Assembly: GCA_030068145.1 (NCBI GenBank)
Contig: JAPJBO010000879.1
Coordinates: forward strand, 1 to 64,000
Direction of reading: 5' to 3'
Length of the DNA stretch: 64,000 bases
Source: Diplonema papillatum
Taxonomy: Eukaryota > Euglenozoa > Diplonemea > Diplonemida > Diplonemidae
This document shows positions 45,470 to 55,100 of this stretch, piece after piece (within the stretch, counting starts at the first letter, position 1; each line of letters starts with the position of its first letter). The notes under the pieces were generated by a model. It ran no database searches. It was given only the letters and a program-made list of their open reading frames with translations, and had not been told where the DNA came from. The translations under genes were made by a program, and so were the position numbers.

Positions 45470-48400
45470 CTACTTCCGTGCGCGTTTTGGTGCCGGTTCG
45501 TGCATGCTGTCAAGCAGGCGGGCAGAAACCTTTGCTGCTGGCTTCAAGCGCACGGGTAACGGCAGTTTAGCCCCCGGCTCCGATGGTCGAGATGGGACCT
45601 GGCGCTCTACACTTGCCTCCGTGGATGTTGAACTGGAAGCTGAAGATGTCGTCGAGCCAGAAGAGGAGGACCGTGAAGAGGAGGACGACTGCGACGACAC
45701 CGAAGATGAAGGCAGTGATGCATTCGGTGAATCCGAAGACTCGGATGCATTCGCGAAGGACATCGCCGACCACGTTTCGTTCCCTGACCACGGCGCGAAA
45801 GACGGTACAACGCTACACCCCGAGTACTCAGTGCGCATATCCCCGTTAACCTGCTCGAATGCGTCGGCTCTATCCGTCTTCTTCTTTCCACCAGTCTTCC
45901 CCCCATGACGACGATTCTTCCGAGAGTGCCATATCTTGGCGCCGAGAGTGCAGGTTTCGCTTACTTCTTCATCGGTCATTCCTTTACCCTGTTCAGCGAG
46001 AATGAGTTCGTTGCTCAGAGTCTCCACCACCAAATGGGGCCGATTGCAACCCACGCGTTGTTTGGCCTTGCTGAAAAACGACTCAGCTACGTTGCTGTTG
46101 TAGCGACTATGTGTGTGGACCAGCGCCAACACGTCAATGGCTCTCTGGTTGCCTTGTTCTTTTAGGGTTGCGAATACTCCGGTCCAGGCGTTCCACCCCA
46201 AGTCCTTGAACTGAACGGCAAGAATTTTTATGTCTTGCCAGTCCTTCTGTACGGAGCTCGCTTCAAACCTCCCGACGAAAGCAGCCAAATAGGCGTACTC
46301 TTCGTTACCGTACGCCTTCAAGTCGGCTCCGGAGAGCACCTGCATTTTTTGTACGTCAAGAATGAGAGAGAGAGCTACGGCGTGGTCATCCTTCTTTATC
46401 TTTTCCTCGACGGCTTCGAGCGCCTTCGCGACCTTCGCCAAGCGACGTTTGTTTTCGTTGCCATCGGTCATCCCTTCGATGGCCATACGAGCTCGGCTCA
46501 ACCGAAACTGCAAATGCAGAACGGTGGGCTCTTGATGCTGCGAGGCCAGCGAGATATTGCGCAACATCCTTAGTACAGGATACCACTGCTGGAACTGCTG
46601 AGCCCTGCGCTCCTTCCCAAAAACGCCAAGCAGCTCCTTTCGCTTCGCTGCGAGGTTATCCTTACCCTTCTTGGCATCCGCGGAGTGCCAGTCCCGCGAG
46701 CGCTGTTCCAGAAACATCTTCCAGAGTGGCCACAATGCAGCGGCCTTCTCCCACAGACGAAAGGTTTTTGGCAACCACCGAATAGAGCAATGGAGGGATG
46801 GTTTGGGACCCGCAGCAAAGCCTTGCAGCTTAGCGAAACGCCTGAGTCGGCGATAAAGCTTTCCGGATGTTCGCAAGTTCGCCTCCATCGTAAGAATTGC
46901 TTCCGTGATTTCTTCAACAACGGATGAATCGAAGGCTCGCTCAAGTTCGGTCTCCAGTCGGTGCGAAAAGTCCGGAACACGGGCACACTGAGGGTTGAAA
47001 TCTTTCTTCAACAAACCGTATACCCCTGTGATGTGCCCCGCTAGATTCGATCCCGAATCACTGCAGGTTGCCGTTATCTGCTGTGCCGCAACGCCGAAAT
47101 CTGCAAGCATCGCACGAGACTTCAAGAAGATGGTGTTGCCATCTGTATCGTCGGAAGCCTCGAACCCCACGAGTCCCAAGGCAGTTTCTTTAACTGCGCA
47201 CAACGATGAGACGAAGTAGCGTAGGATAACTACATACACCTCCATCTGCATTGCGTGCTTCAGTGTCGTTCCGTCCAAGATCAGCACAAAGGAGCTCGAT
47301 ACACTTAGTTCCTTGGCGATGCGCACTTGTGCGATGGAAGCCCAGATGCCCACCATTTCCGAGACGTGTGAAGTGGTGTTGTACTTCTTGGGTATATCAA
47401 TACCCCGCAATCGGTCGGCTCTTATCTGCCGCACGGAACTTCTGTGAGACACTCCTTCGCACACCCTGATGAACATGGGAACATGCAAGTTGAAGAAGCG
47501 CTGCAGCCTCTCTTCCGAAAGGTAAGGGGTCTCGGCAAGCTCAGCCTTGAGACTGACCTCAAACGTGTTGCCTGCTTGCGGGTGCGCGTCTGACCGGAAG
47601 TTGGCAGGGACAACGCGGAACGCGATCGCAGCAGCAGCAACCGTGAGGTACCCGACTATTACAAAGGCACCGTATCGCACGACCCACAAAGACACTCGGT
47701 GCGCGTTGGAGTTGCGGTGCCGCGAAAGAGCTGTCCGCGCGGCTTCATCGGTTTGATAAGGGCCCGCCGTACCCTTCGCAAATGCGGCAGCAACCCCCGA
47801 AGAAAGGCTGCCCCAGATGAAGACGTGCGTGTGATGGCAAGCAAGGCACATGTACCCTCCGGGGACCCGTTCCGTTTCTCTGTTGATTCGAGCAAACGGC
47901 GATAGCTGGGGCCGAAAAAGTGGGGCAGGATAGAATGGCTGCTGCGTCGACTTCTTCTCTTCCAGCATCGCCTTGGTATCCGGTGCGGCGGTGAAGGAAA
48001 CGCAGAAGAAGTGGTTTAAGAGGTGGCTGCTGGAGGGGAGGCGGAGGTTTACAACACACACATCATTTGTCCGCAGAGCCTGGAACCTGAAACTCGATAC
48101 GCTTCCAAGGTCCTTCGAGATGAACTTCAGTCCATTTTTGCATGCAAAGGCCTGGACTTCAAATGTTGTCAAAGCCGGGGGTTCCTCACCAACTCGCAAG
48201 TGCTCCTTGATGGACTCCCACCTCTTTTCCGACATGCCCAGCATGTTCGGTGACGTTCCACGGAACCAGGTGTACAGTTCTGGAAGAGATGCGTTGTCAG
48301 CTCGGGAGAAGGGAATTCTCTTTAGTTTTTCCCCAAGAAAACACGCGTTGTACCCACAAACCAACCCATGCTGATGCGTTGTTTGGGTATGAGAGCCCGA

Positions 48401-49672
48401 CACGAGCCGCTTTTCGCTAGCAAACTCCGCTTCCAGCTCCCTCCTCAAGTCAGGACAAGCAGTGGACAGGTGATCGACAATGCGGTACACGAGCCGCTGC
48501 GTTTGTGGCTCTTCGGATTGCGTAGCCTCAGCAATACTCTGTTGGAGGGCTTTTTTTGTTCCAGTGGTCTTGATACCAATGGCTGCTGCTTCGGCCTTGA
48601 GCTGCTCAAGTGTCTTCTTCACTGTATCCGACGTCGGCGTGGGAGGCTGATCGTCGTCCGCGTTTGCAGGTGTAGCAGGTGCAGGACCTACATTCGCTAC
48701 AGGGTCTGGGCTGTTTGTTGCAGCGCACGGCACATGTTCTGGACTTACGTCGGATTGTTGTTGTTGGGCGGGGGAGCATTTGGTGCACTTCACGTCTTTG
48801 AAAAGGCAATAGAAAGCTTTTCGTTTCTGTCCCGCGAAGGACCGATTCCATCCCGAAGCCTCGGGAAGCCAACTCAAAAGCTTTTGGTGAAAAGCCTTTC
48901 GGCGAGCCTTCTCTATCCCCAAGAGGTCAAAAAGCTGCTCAGCACAGAGACTGTGTTGCTCGCCTTTCGCTTGGACGATGGACGCAACCGCAGCATTGAA
49001 TGACAGCGCACCATCAATCGAGTCGGCGCAGCCAGCACAAGCGGCCCCAACAACGAACAAGCAGTACAGCTTGCCGCGTCTACTCCAGCCTTCGTGCAGT
49101 CCTTCGCTGCGCCACTTCGAAACGCTTTGCGAAACCAAATTTGCCTCGCGACCTTCCATTTCCAAGAGCGCGAAAAGCTCTTCGTGGTTGAGGTGGTGCT
49201 GAGGGCCGTGTTTACAAACGGCTTTCTCAACTGCAGCATTGAACAGCTGGACGGAGCAGGTATCCACTGTAGTAGTGGTGTCTCCTGAACTTGCCGCACC
49301 GAACTCGGTCTGCACCTGCCGAAGGACTGCGTCCGCGGACCACTTCTTGCGCTTCACAAGCCCCGAGGCCCTTTTCTGCATGCTCTGATACGTTCCTCGT
49401 ATCGGCTTCAGCAGCCTGCGTCCAACTTCTTCCCACGTTGCCACCTGGACACCGGGCAAAACGACACAGAATTTCACTCCTTCGTTGTTGGAGCTAATTC
49501 CCAAGTTTGGGTTGCTTGCGGCAGCAAGCTCAGCCTGAAAGGCTTGCGCGTCCTGTGTTTGCGAACCACGCAAGTCGCGGATACGAGCAAGCACCCTTTC
49601 CTCACTCCATTCAACGCACTCTCCAAACGTGCCGTCTGCAACAGCTTCAATGAAGAAGGCGGCATCCGTCAT
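45470..49672 (-). CDS. hAT-like transposase, 1400 residues, with N-terminal extra domains
   Basis: A single ORF from ATG 49672. The catalytic part follows the hAT RNase-H plan: LILDGTT (Asp800), CSDSGSN (Asp872), DFSHRLE (His904), SIRWLPK, and NVAESFF near 1250 as the likely Glu. N-terminal to it are two copies of a roughly 85-residue unit ending YCLF with CAGC or CTKC (residues about 145-320), a SAP-like segment (KKTLEQLKAEAAAIGIKTTG, about 360-385), and a region with VCGYNAC (Cys439) and NHFFC (His554) that resembles a papain/Josephin-fold protease. A C/H cluster YMCLACHHTHVF could bind zinc. The C-terminus is Ser-rich with a basic tail (PKRARK). It would bind the long inverted repeats and cut them. 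The ORF is intact, so the copy could be active. Confidence 0.7.
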   Translation of the reverse strand: MTDAAFFIEAVADGTFGECVEWSEERVLARIRDLRGSQTQDAQAFQAELAAASNPNLGISSNNEGVKFCVVLPGVQVATWEEVGRRLLKPIRGTYQSMQKRASGLVKRKKWSADAVLRQVQTEFGAASSGDTTTTVDTCSVQLFNAAVEKAVCKHGPQHHLNHEELFALLEMEGREANLVSQSVSKWRSEGLHEGWSRRGKLYCLFVVGAACAGCADSIDGALSFNAAVASIVQAKGEQHSLCAEQLFDLLGIEKARRKAFHQKLLSWLPEASGWNRSFAGQKRKAFYCLFKDVKCTKCSPAQQQQSDVSPEHVPCAATNSPDPVANVGPAPATPANADDDQPPTPTSDTVKKTLEQLKAEAAAIGIKTTGTKKALQQSIAEATQSEEPQTQRLVYRIVDHLSTACPDLRRELEAEFASEKRLVSGSHTQTTHQHGLVCGYNACFLGEKLKRIPFSRADNASLPELYTWFRGTSPNMLGMSEKRWESIKEHLRVGEEPPALTTFEVQAFACKNGLKFISKDLGSVSSFRFQALRTNDVCVVNLRLPSSSHLLNHFFCVSFTAAPDTKAMLEEKKSTQQPFYPAPLFRPQLSPFARINRETERVPGGYMCLACHHTHVFIWGSLSSGVAAAFAKGTAGPYQTDEAARTALSRHRNSNAHRVSLWVVRYGAFVIVGYLTVAAAAIAFRVVPANFRSDAHPQAGNTFEVSLKAELAETPYLSEERLQRFFNLHVPMFIRVCEGVSHRSSVRQIRADRLRGIDIPKKYNTTSHVSEMVGIWASIAQVRIAKELSVSSSFVLILDGTTLKHAMQMEVYVVILRYFVSSLCAVKETALGLVGFEASDDTDGNTIFLKSRAMLADFGVAAQQITATCSDSGSNLAGHITGVYGLLKKDFNPQCARVPDFSHRLETELERAFDSSVVEEITEAILTMEANLRTSGKLYRRLRRFAKLQGFAAGPKPSLHCSIRWLPKTFRLWEKAAALWPLWKMFLEQRSRDWHSADAKKGKDNLAAKRKELLGVFGKERRAQQFQQWYPVLRMLRNISLASQHQEPTVLHLQFRLSRARMAIEGMTDGNENKRRLAKVAKALEAVEEKIKKDDHAVALSLILDVQKMQVLSGADLKAYGNEEYAYLAAFVGRFEASSVQKDWQDIKILAVQFKDLGWNAWTGVFATLKEQGNQRAIDVLALVHTHSRYNSNVAESFFSKAKQRVGCNRPHLVVETLSNELILAEQGKGMTDEEVSETCTLGAKIWHSRKNRRHGGKTGGKKKTDRADAFEQVNGDMRTEYSGCSVVPSFAPWSGNETWSAMSFANASESSDSPNASLPSSSVSSQSSSSSRSSSSGSTTSSASSSTSTEASVERQVPSRPSEPGAKLPLPVRLKPAAKVSARLLDSMHEPAPKRARK

Positions 49673-50170
49673 GTTTGTTGTTGTGTATTTACTGTATCTC
49701 AGGCTCCCTGCGGGAATAAATAGCTACCGAGAGCAGAGATGATTAATCCTTGTTTTAGTGTACATACTAAATACCGAAAGGTTTCCTCGGCCCTCGACTC
49801 TTGTTTTTTTAGCCCGTTTCTGGAACAGCGCTCGCGGGACGGGCACTCCGCGGATGCCAAGATTAGGGTAAGGATAACCTCGCAGCGAAGCGAAAGGAGC
49901 TGCTTGGCGTTTTTGGGAAGGAGCGCAGGGCTCAGCTCCTTGTGTCCACTGCGGCAGATCGTCGTCCGTTGAATGCCTCCGCAAAGTCGGCATTGCCCAA
50001 GCTGCCGCCCTCCGTAACTCCTTCGTGCCAGCCTGACCTGGCCAGCGGCAGTTGGGGAGTCGGTCGCTTGACACTGGGTGACCTGCCAGCCATGCAGGAG
50101 GGGGGGGGGGGGGGGCCCCCCCCCCCCCCCCCCCACCCCCACCCCTGACCGCGATCCGTAACATGTAACA

Positions 50171-50780
50171 GCCCTTAATAAGCACCTGGGGGGGGGGGGG
50201 GGGGTTGCAAGAACGTGCTTGGAATGGGTATGTCCTCAACACCGCACTGGTCCCGTCTGCGCCGTGTTTCGGTCCTTTAAGCCACGGACACATAAGGCGG
50301 ACCATCATCAGCGCGGAACCTCAGTGACTGCAGACTGGACTGCGCGGTGTGAGTCTGGCTCCGGGGGGGGGGGGAAATCTTAGTTTAATGTTTAGGGGGG
50401 GCAAAGTCGTAGGTTAGCGTTTGGGCCCGATGCTAGCATCAAGCCTTCTGCGAGGAATGCAGAAATGCCTTCGTTCTTCTTTTATTTTCCTTCCAAGAAG
50501 GGGGGGGGGAGTTGGGTGCCCTGCCCTTGGCAGTCCCCAGGCCCGGGGTTCTGGACAATAGGCTCCCCTTCGGGTCCCCAGAAAACTCCAATTTGGTAGG
50601 CTGCCGTCAGCTGGAGACACGAGCCGCAGAAAGTGGTCGTTTTGCTCGGTTCACTCTTCAAACCCTGTTCGTCCACTCATCGGTGGGCAAAGGAGGATCA
50701 CGCGGCAAGGTAGAAATGACTGCAGGATCATCTTTGGACCGGGTGAAGTAAAACTCTGGGGCTGCTTTGTGCTTAGTTCG
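50171..50780. other. Repeat flank right of transposon block
   Basis: Contains G tracts at 50188-50204 and 50363-50373. At 50205-50355 it has a copy of a dispersed sequence (AACGTGCTTGGAATGG, CACTGGTC, CCGTGTTTCGGTC) that recurs at 60860-60985. No gene is seen. Confidence 0.6.
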
Positions 50781-50866
50781 ACGTGTTTTTTGTTGAATGA
50801 TTACGTCCCACTAAAGCCAGATTCACCTGTGGTTCGTGTGTGCTTATGCCAAAAAAAGACGTTTCA
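50780..50866 (+). repeat. SINE-like repeat, short copy
   Basis: TTGTTGAATGATTACGTCCCACTAAAGCCAGATTCACCTGTG and a GTGTGTGCTTATGCC(A)7 tail match the family's 5' and 3' ends with the middle deleted, as in the 12298 copy. Confidence 0.6.
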
Positions 50867-50938
50867 GAAGGATTCGGCGCTGTACACCTCTCGGCAACGA
50901 GAAAACGCCCACGCAAATTGAACGAAAGCGAGGCATAC

Positions 50939-51052
50939 GTGCGCGGGCACTGCCGCGATCCCCTCGTCTTCCATGTCATCATTCGCGGATGCGATCGACG
51001 ACGTTGCTGCGGTCTCGGTGATATCAGACGCCGTCACAGAGACGTCGTCCAT
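50939..51052 (-). CDS. Probable first exon of the PDZ gene
   Basis: ATG 51052 opens 38 codons of acidic, Ser/Thr-rich protein (MDDVSVTASDITETAATSSI and on to VPAH) ending at CAC|GTATGCC, the donor form most used in this window. It ends in phase 0, matching the phase-0 acceptor at 43033. If linked, the intron is about 7.9 kb and holds the whole transposon block. It could instead belong to an unseen gene. Confidence 0.4.
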
Positions 51053-52127
51053 TGCTTCGGTTTTGCCCGCTCTCCTTCCCCTGGAGTTTTTAAGGTTTGG
51101 GTAGTCGGTACTTTTCCGGTGAATTTCCGGTCGGTCAAGGGACAGCAGGCTGTTGGCTTGTCTCACGCGGCGCTACACCGGGCTCAAGGTGCTCGTTCTG
51201 AAGGAGGGCAGTGCTGGTCGCTTTGCTTCGTCGAGAGAAGGGCGAGAAGGTTTCAAAAAATGTGGCCTCTGTTGTTGCGTGTTTCAGTCCGTGAGCGCTC
51301 GTTTGATTGGAACTCCAGTGTCGCGTAGATCAGCTGCTGATCTGCCGCGATGCTCCGCGGCTGGATCTGATAGGGCGATAGATGCGGGGTTGCTACGTGT
51401 GGGGCTGATGCAGAGGAATTGGCTGATACTATGACGTGGTTAAGTTGGGTGTCTTTTGTCCACATACCACAGCCGAATTTCTATCTCGGCGCAATTGAGT
51501 GCCGAGGATTGTCTGTACGAAGCCCTTCGGGTCGGAACCGCATGCAGCAGCTGCGTTGCGATGGTTTATGTCCACAGCTCAGTCTGAGTAAGCACGTTCA
51601 CCAGTAAAAAGGATGAAAAGCTGACAGAGAACTCTGGCATTTGCGAAAGGGGCTAGTGGCGAAAGACAGGTACATGGCTCGGGATCTAAATGCCCGATGA
51701 ACATTGTCCGTTTCGCGGACTCTAACAGGAGGAGATCTACCCGCCATCAAAGCGGCTGCGATGATCAATCATCGGCTGTCTATCTGTTCAGCTGAGCCCT
51801 TTAAGGCGAGGAGGGCACATAAATATTTCTGCCAGATGGCGTCAGAATCAAGCTGGTGTTCGTTTCCTGCGTCTCGAGTCAAAAAAGCTGTTGTGAAATG
51901 AACGTGTCATTTACAATGAGCTCCGAAACCTTTTTTTTTTTGAAGTCGAGAACCTCTTGAATTTGGCACAGGTTCCCCAGAAGAGGCAGGGACTGGTTGA
52001 GGCAACGACAAAGGGTAGGTGAAGATCGAAGCAGCTCGCGCTGGCATCTCGCCTTCCGGAAGACGGGGCTGCCTAGCCAAGGTTGGACGACATGGCGTGG
52101 GCGTGCCCCCCCGTACTCAAGGGAGTG
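51053..52127. other. Intergenic, nothing recognised
   Basis: The left end would be the promoter of the exon at 51052 and the right end the 3' flank of the large gene. No repeat or domain was found. Confidence 0.5.
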
Positions 52128-55100
52128 TCAGACGTTCAGATCCCCTTTAGGGGCAAGCGCGGTTTCCTCCAAGTCCGAACGCAGGGTTTGCAGCGCGGTC
52201 TGGCAGAGACTGCGCCGTTCCCTCACCCGCCGCAGGATGCCTGCTGAGTCGTCATCCAACGCACCTTTGCCCACGTCCACCCCGTCTCCGGGGGCCCCAA
52301 GGTGGGCTTTCGGCTGCGGGAGCGCCGCGGCAGCCTTCGGGTCGTCCGCTTCGCGCTTGCCGCCGGTCGTTTCCCCGCAGCCGGCGCCGTCGTCGCAAGC
52401 CCACCCTTTCAGGGCCTTCGCCGACTGCTTCCGGATCGCCCGGATGCGGCTCATGGCGGCTTCCCAGCTTTCCGCTTCCACGGGGCCAGAAGCGGCGGCA
52501 GCGCGCGCTGGGTCGCCGTCTGTGTGCTCTCCTGCACCTTCCCTTCGGCGGAGTGGTGCGTCAAAGCTGGCACTCTCGGGTCGATCTCCGCCGACGATGG
52601 TCCTTGGCCGCTCGCGTCTGTCACACGCATCTGACGCAGTGCTTCTCGCTTCTCGCATGATGTCGGCGGGCTCGTATCCTCCTCGTTGGGTCTGCTGGAA
52701 AGGGGCTTGCTGGGGGTGCGTTTGTCGTCGGGGAGGCTGCGGAAGCTGAATTTCGCGTGCGGGACCCGTCAATGATTCTTGAGAATCCGCTCGCTGCTGT
52801 CGATGGGACGGTGCTTGCTGTGGATGCTGGAAGCCGGTGTGCAACCCGCGGGGGTGGGCTTGCCGCTGGGACTGCGGAAGCTGAACTTCGCGTGCTGAGT
52901 CCGTGAATGATTCTTGCGAATCTGTCTGTTGCTGTGGATGCTGGAAGCCGGTGTGCAAACCCTGCGTTTGACTTTGTCGTGGCTGCGGAAGCTGGACTCC
53001 GCGCGCGGAGTCCACGAACAAATTCTGAGAATCCACGGGTGCCGGATGCCACGAGGGTGCTTGTTGCAGCTGCTGGAAGCCGGCGTGCAAACCCTGAGGT
53101 TGAGTTTGCCGCTGCGCGAGCAGATTTGCTGGTTGCTGCCGGCAGCTTTGCTGCTGGGCGGGCGCTGGCGGCGGATGCTGCGAACCCTGCGAGTGAGACT
53201 GCCGCCGGGAGAGGAGCTGGTCCAGGTGGGCCGAGCCCGGGTGCAAATCCTGGCCGCCGCCCTGCTGCTGCTGCTGGTGGCTTTGCGGCGGGGGCAGCTG
53301 GGGATGCGGGAGGCCGTGGAGCAACGCCTGTTGCTGCGGACGCTGAGTTCGACCCTCGGTATCGTCCTGTTGCTGGTAGTACAGTGCCTGGCGCTGTCCT
53401 CGGTGCGGCGAGACCGGGCCTTGGCGGACTGATTGCGTGCACAACACCGAAGCATTCCCCGGCAGCTCATGTTGAGAGCCCGGTTGCAAATCCTGCAGGT
53501 AAACCTGCCGCCGGGTTTGCGGATTTTGCTGGAACCGGCACGCCGAGTCTGCATGCTCCCACGTCTGCATTTGGCGGTGATTCGACGACTGCTGGGGAGG
53601 GTGCTGGCTTCCTATGGGCAGCAAGCTTCCGAGCGCATCGTTCACTTCAATCGTCGACAGTAGGCGAAGGCGAGGCCCCGGCTGTTCTGCACGGTCGAAT
53701 TCCCCTCGGCGCTGTTCTGTCGGGGATAGGTAGTCCCCCGACAGATCGTCTTCGGAGGGACTGCGTGCCAGCGGCGTGCTGGCGTCTGCGTTCTTGTGAG
53801 CTGGGTGCGCCGGATCATCGAAGGAAACGGGAGCAATGGAAGGACTCTGCCCTCCCGGCATGATCATGCTGACGTCTATCTTCTGGATGTGCTGCGCCGA
53901 TTCGTTGGACACGGGTGCAACGAATCCGTTGGAAATTCGCGCGTTGGCGGGACTCTGTCCCCAAGGCATAATACTTACGTCTGTCTCATGGATACGATGC
54001 GCTGATTCATCGAAAGACGCGGGTGTAATAGAAGGAATTTGTCTCCACGGTATGGTGTTGATGTCTGCTCTCTGACCATGATGCACCGACGCGTGGGGAG
54101 GGTGCTGATCCCGCTGTATTATGCTGATGTCTGCCTTCTGGATACGTTGAGTACATTCGTAGGAAACGGGTGAAACGGACCCGTTGGAACGTGCATTGGA
54201 AGGACCTAGCCCCCAGGGCGCGACGTTTAGATCTGTATGCTGCGCCGAGGCGTTGGAAAGGAAGGCAATGGGGGGTCCATGCCCCCACGTGTCGTGGGTT
54301 TGGCATTGAGAACTTGAAATGCAGGTACCACAGGGGTGAGCTTGCATTGTGTGGGTCTGGCAGTGTATGCTCGTTGAGCCGGTCGACGATGTGCCGTTGT
54401 GCACCGCGATACGTTGTCCTGTGCATGGTTCACTCGAATCGATGATATAGTTGCGCGATGTTGCCAATGCCGGCACTTCGGATGACGATTGATGCAATTG
54501 GAGGACCGACCCGTGGCATGTCGTGTTCCCCGTTGCAGAACAACAACAGCTGCATGCGCGTCTGCTAGGGAACTGGGGACCCTGCGTGTCGTCGTGGGCT
54601 GCACACGTGCACCCCACACGTAGTGTTCTAGCCTCTGGTATGTTGCCTGCGCTTTGCACCTGCTCAACGGTGGCAGCATTGGCTTGGTGTTGCCACGCGT
54701 TCGGATGGTGTGTTTCCGATGCAAGGCTGCCAACGTTGCGGTAACCTGTACAACAGCTGCGGTACTGAACACCTCCGTGGCACTGCTCGGGATGGAATCG
54801 ATCGCTTGCCTGCACCTTCTTATGGGTGCAACCCCAGTGCTGCAAAGGTTCGCAGCCGGTGTGTGACTGAACGTTTGTCAAACTGTTGGTATCCACCATA
54901 CTTCCGCGGCCCGTACAGCTTGTGGTAGGGCATTGATCCGTTTGTGATCGAACGTCGACGAAGCTGTCAGATTGCATCATGTTGCCTGATGCTCGACCGG
55001 TGTGGGATGGTGCAGCGTCGCCAAGCGAGCCGGAAAAGCTGTCGACAGTCGGTATGCTGCATCCTGCAGCCCGACAGCTTGGACCTAAGACACCCGCAAA

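Larger units (their letters stand above)
44587..50098 (-). mobile_element. hAT-like DNA transposon with about 630-bp terminal inverted repeats
   Basis: Left repeat 44587-45215 and right repeat 49464-50098 are inverted and, by eye, differ at only about ten positions. They begin CTCCTGCATGGCTGGCAGG after long G/C tracts and run through the 5' UTR and the first 70 codons of the transposase. A second, shorter copy of the outer repeat sits at 45218-45315. The high identity suggests a recent structure. A simple target-site duplication is not visible because the G/C tracts blur the ends. Confidence 0.75.
43033..50156. mobile_element. Composite transposon block in the inferred PDZ-gene intron
   Basis: From about 43158 to 50204 the sequence consists of G tracts, short inverted and direct repeats, a GTTTCC foldback region and a hAT-like element. 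CCGTAACATGTAACA occurs exactly at 43203-43217 and 50156-50170. CAGGGTGTTTATTAAG at 43175 mirrors CTTAATAAGCACCTG near 50173 in inverted orientation. Confidence 0.6.

Noticed and set aside
52907..53863. Plus-strand 318-residue ORF
   Set aside because: It is antisense to the Gln-rich repeat region of the giant ORF, with the Ala/Gly-rich composition of a shadow.
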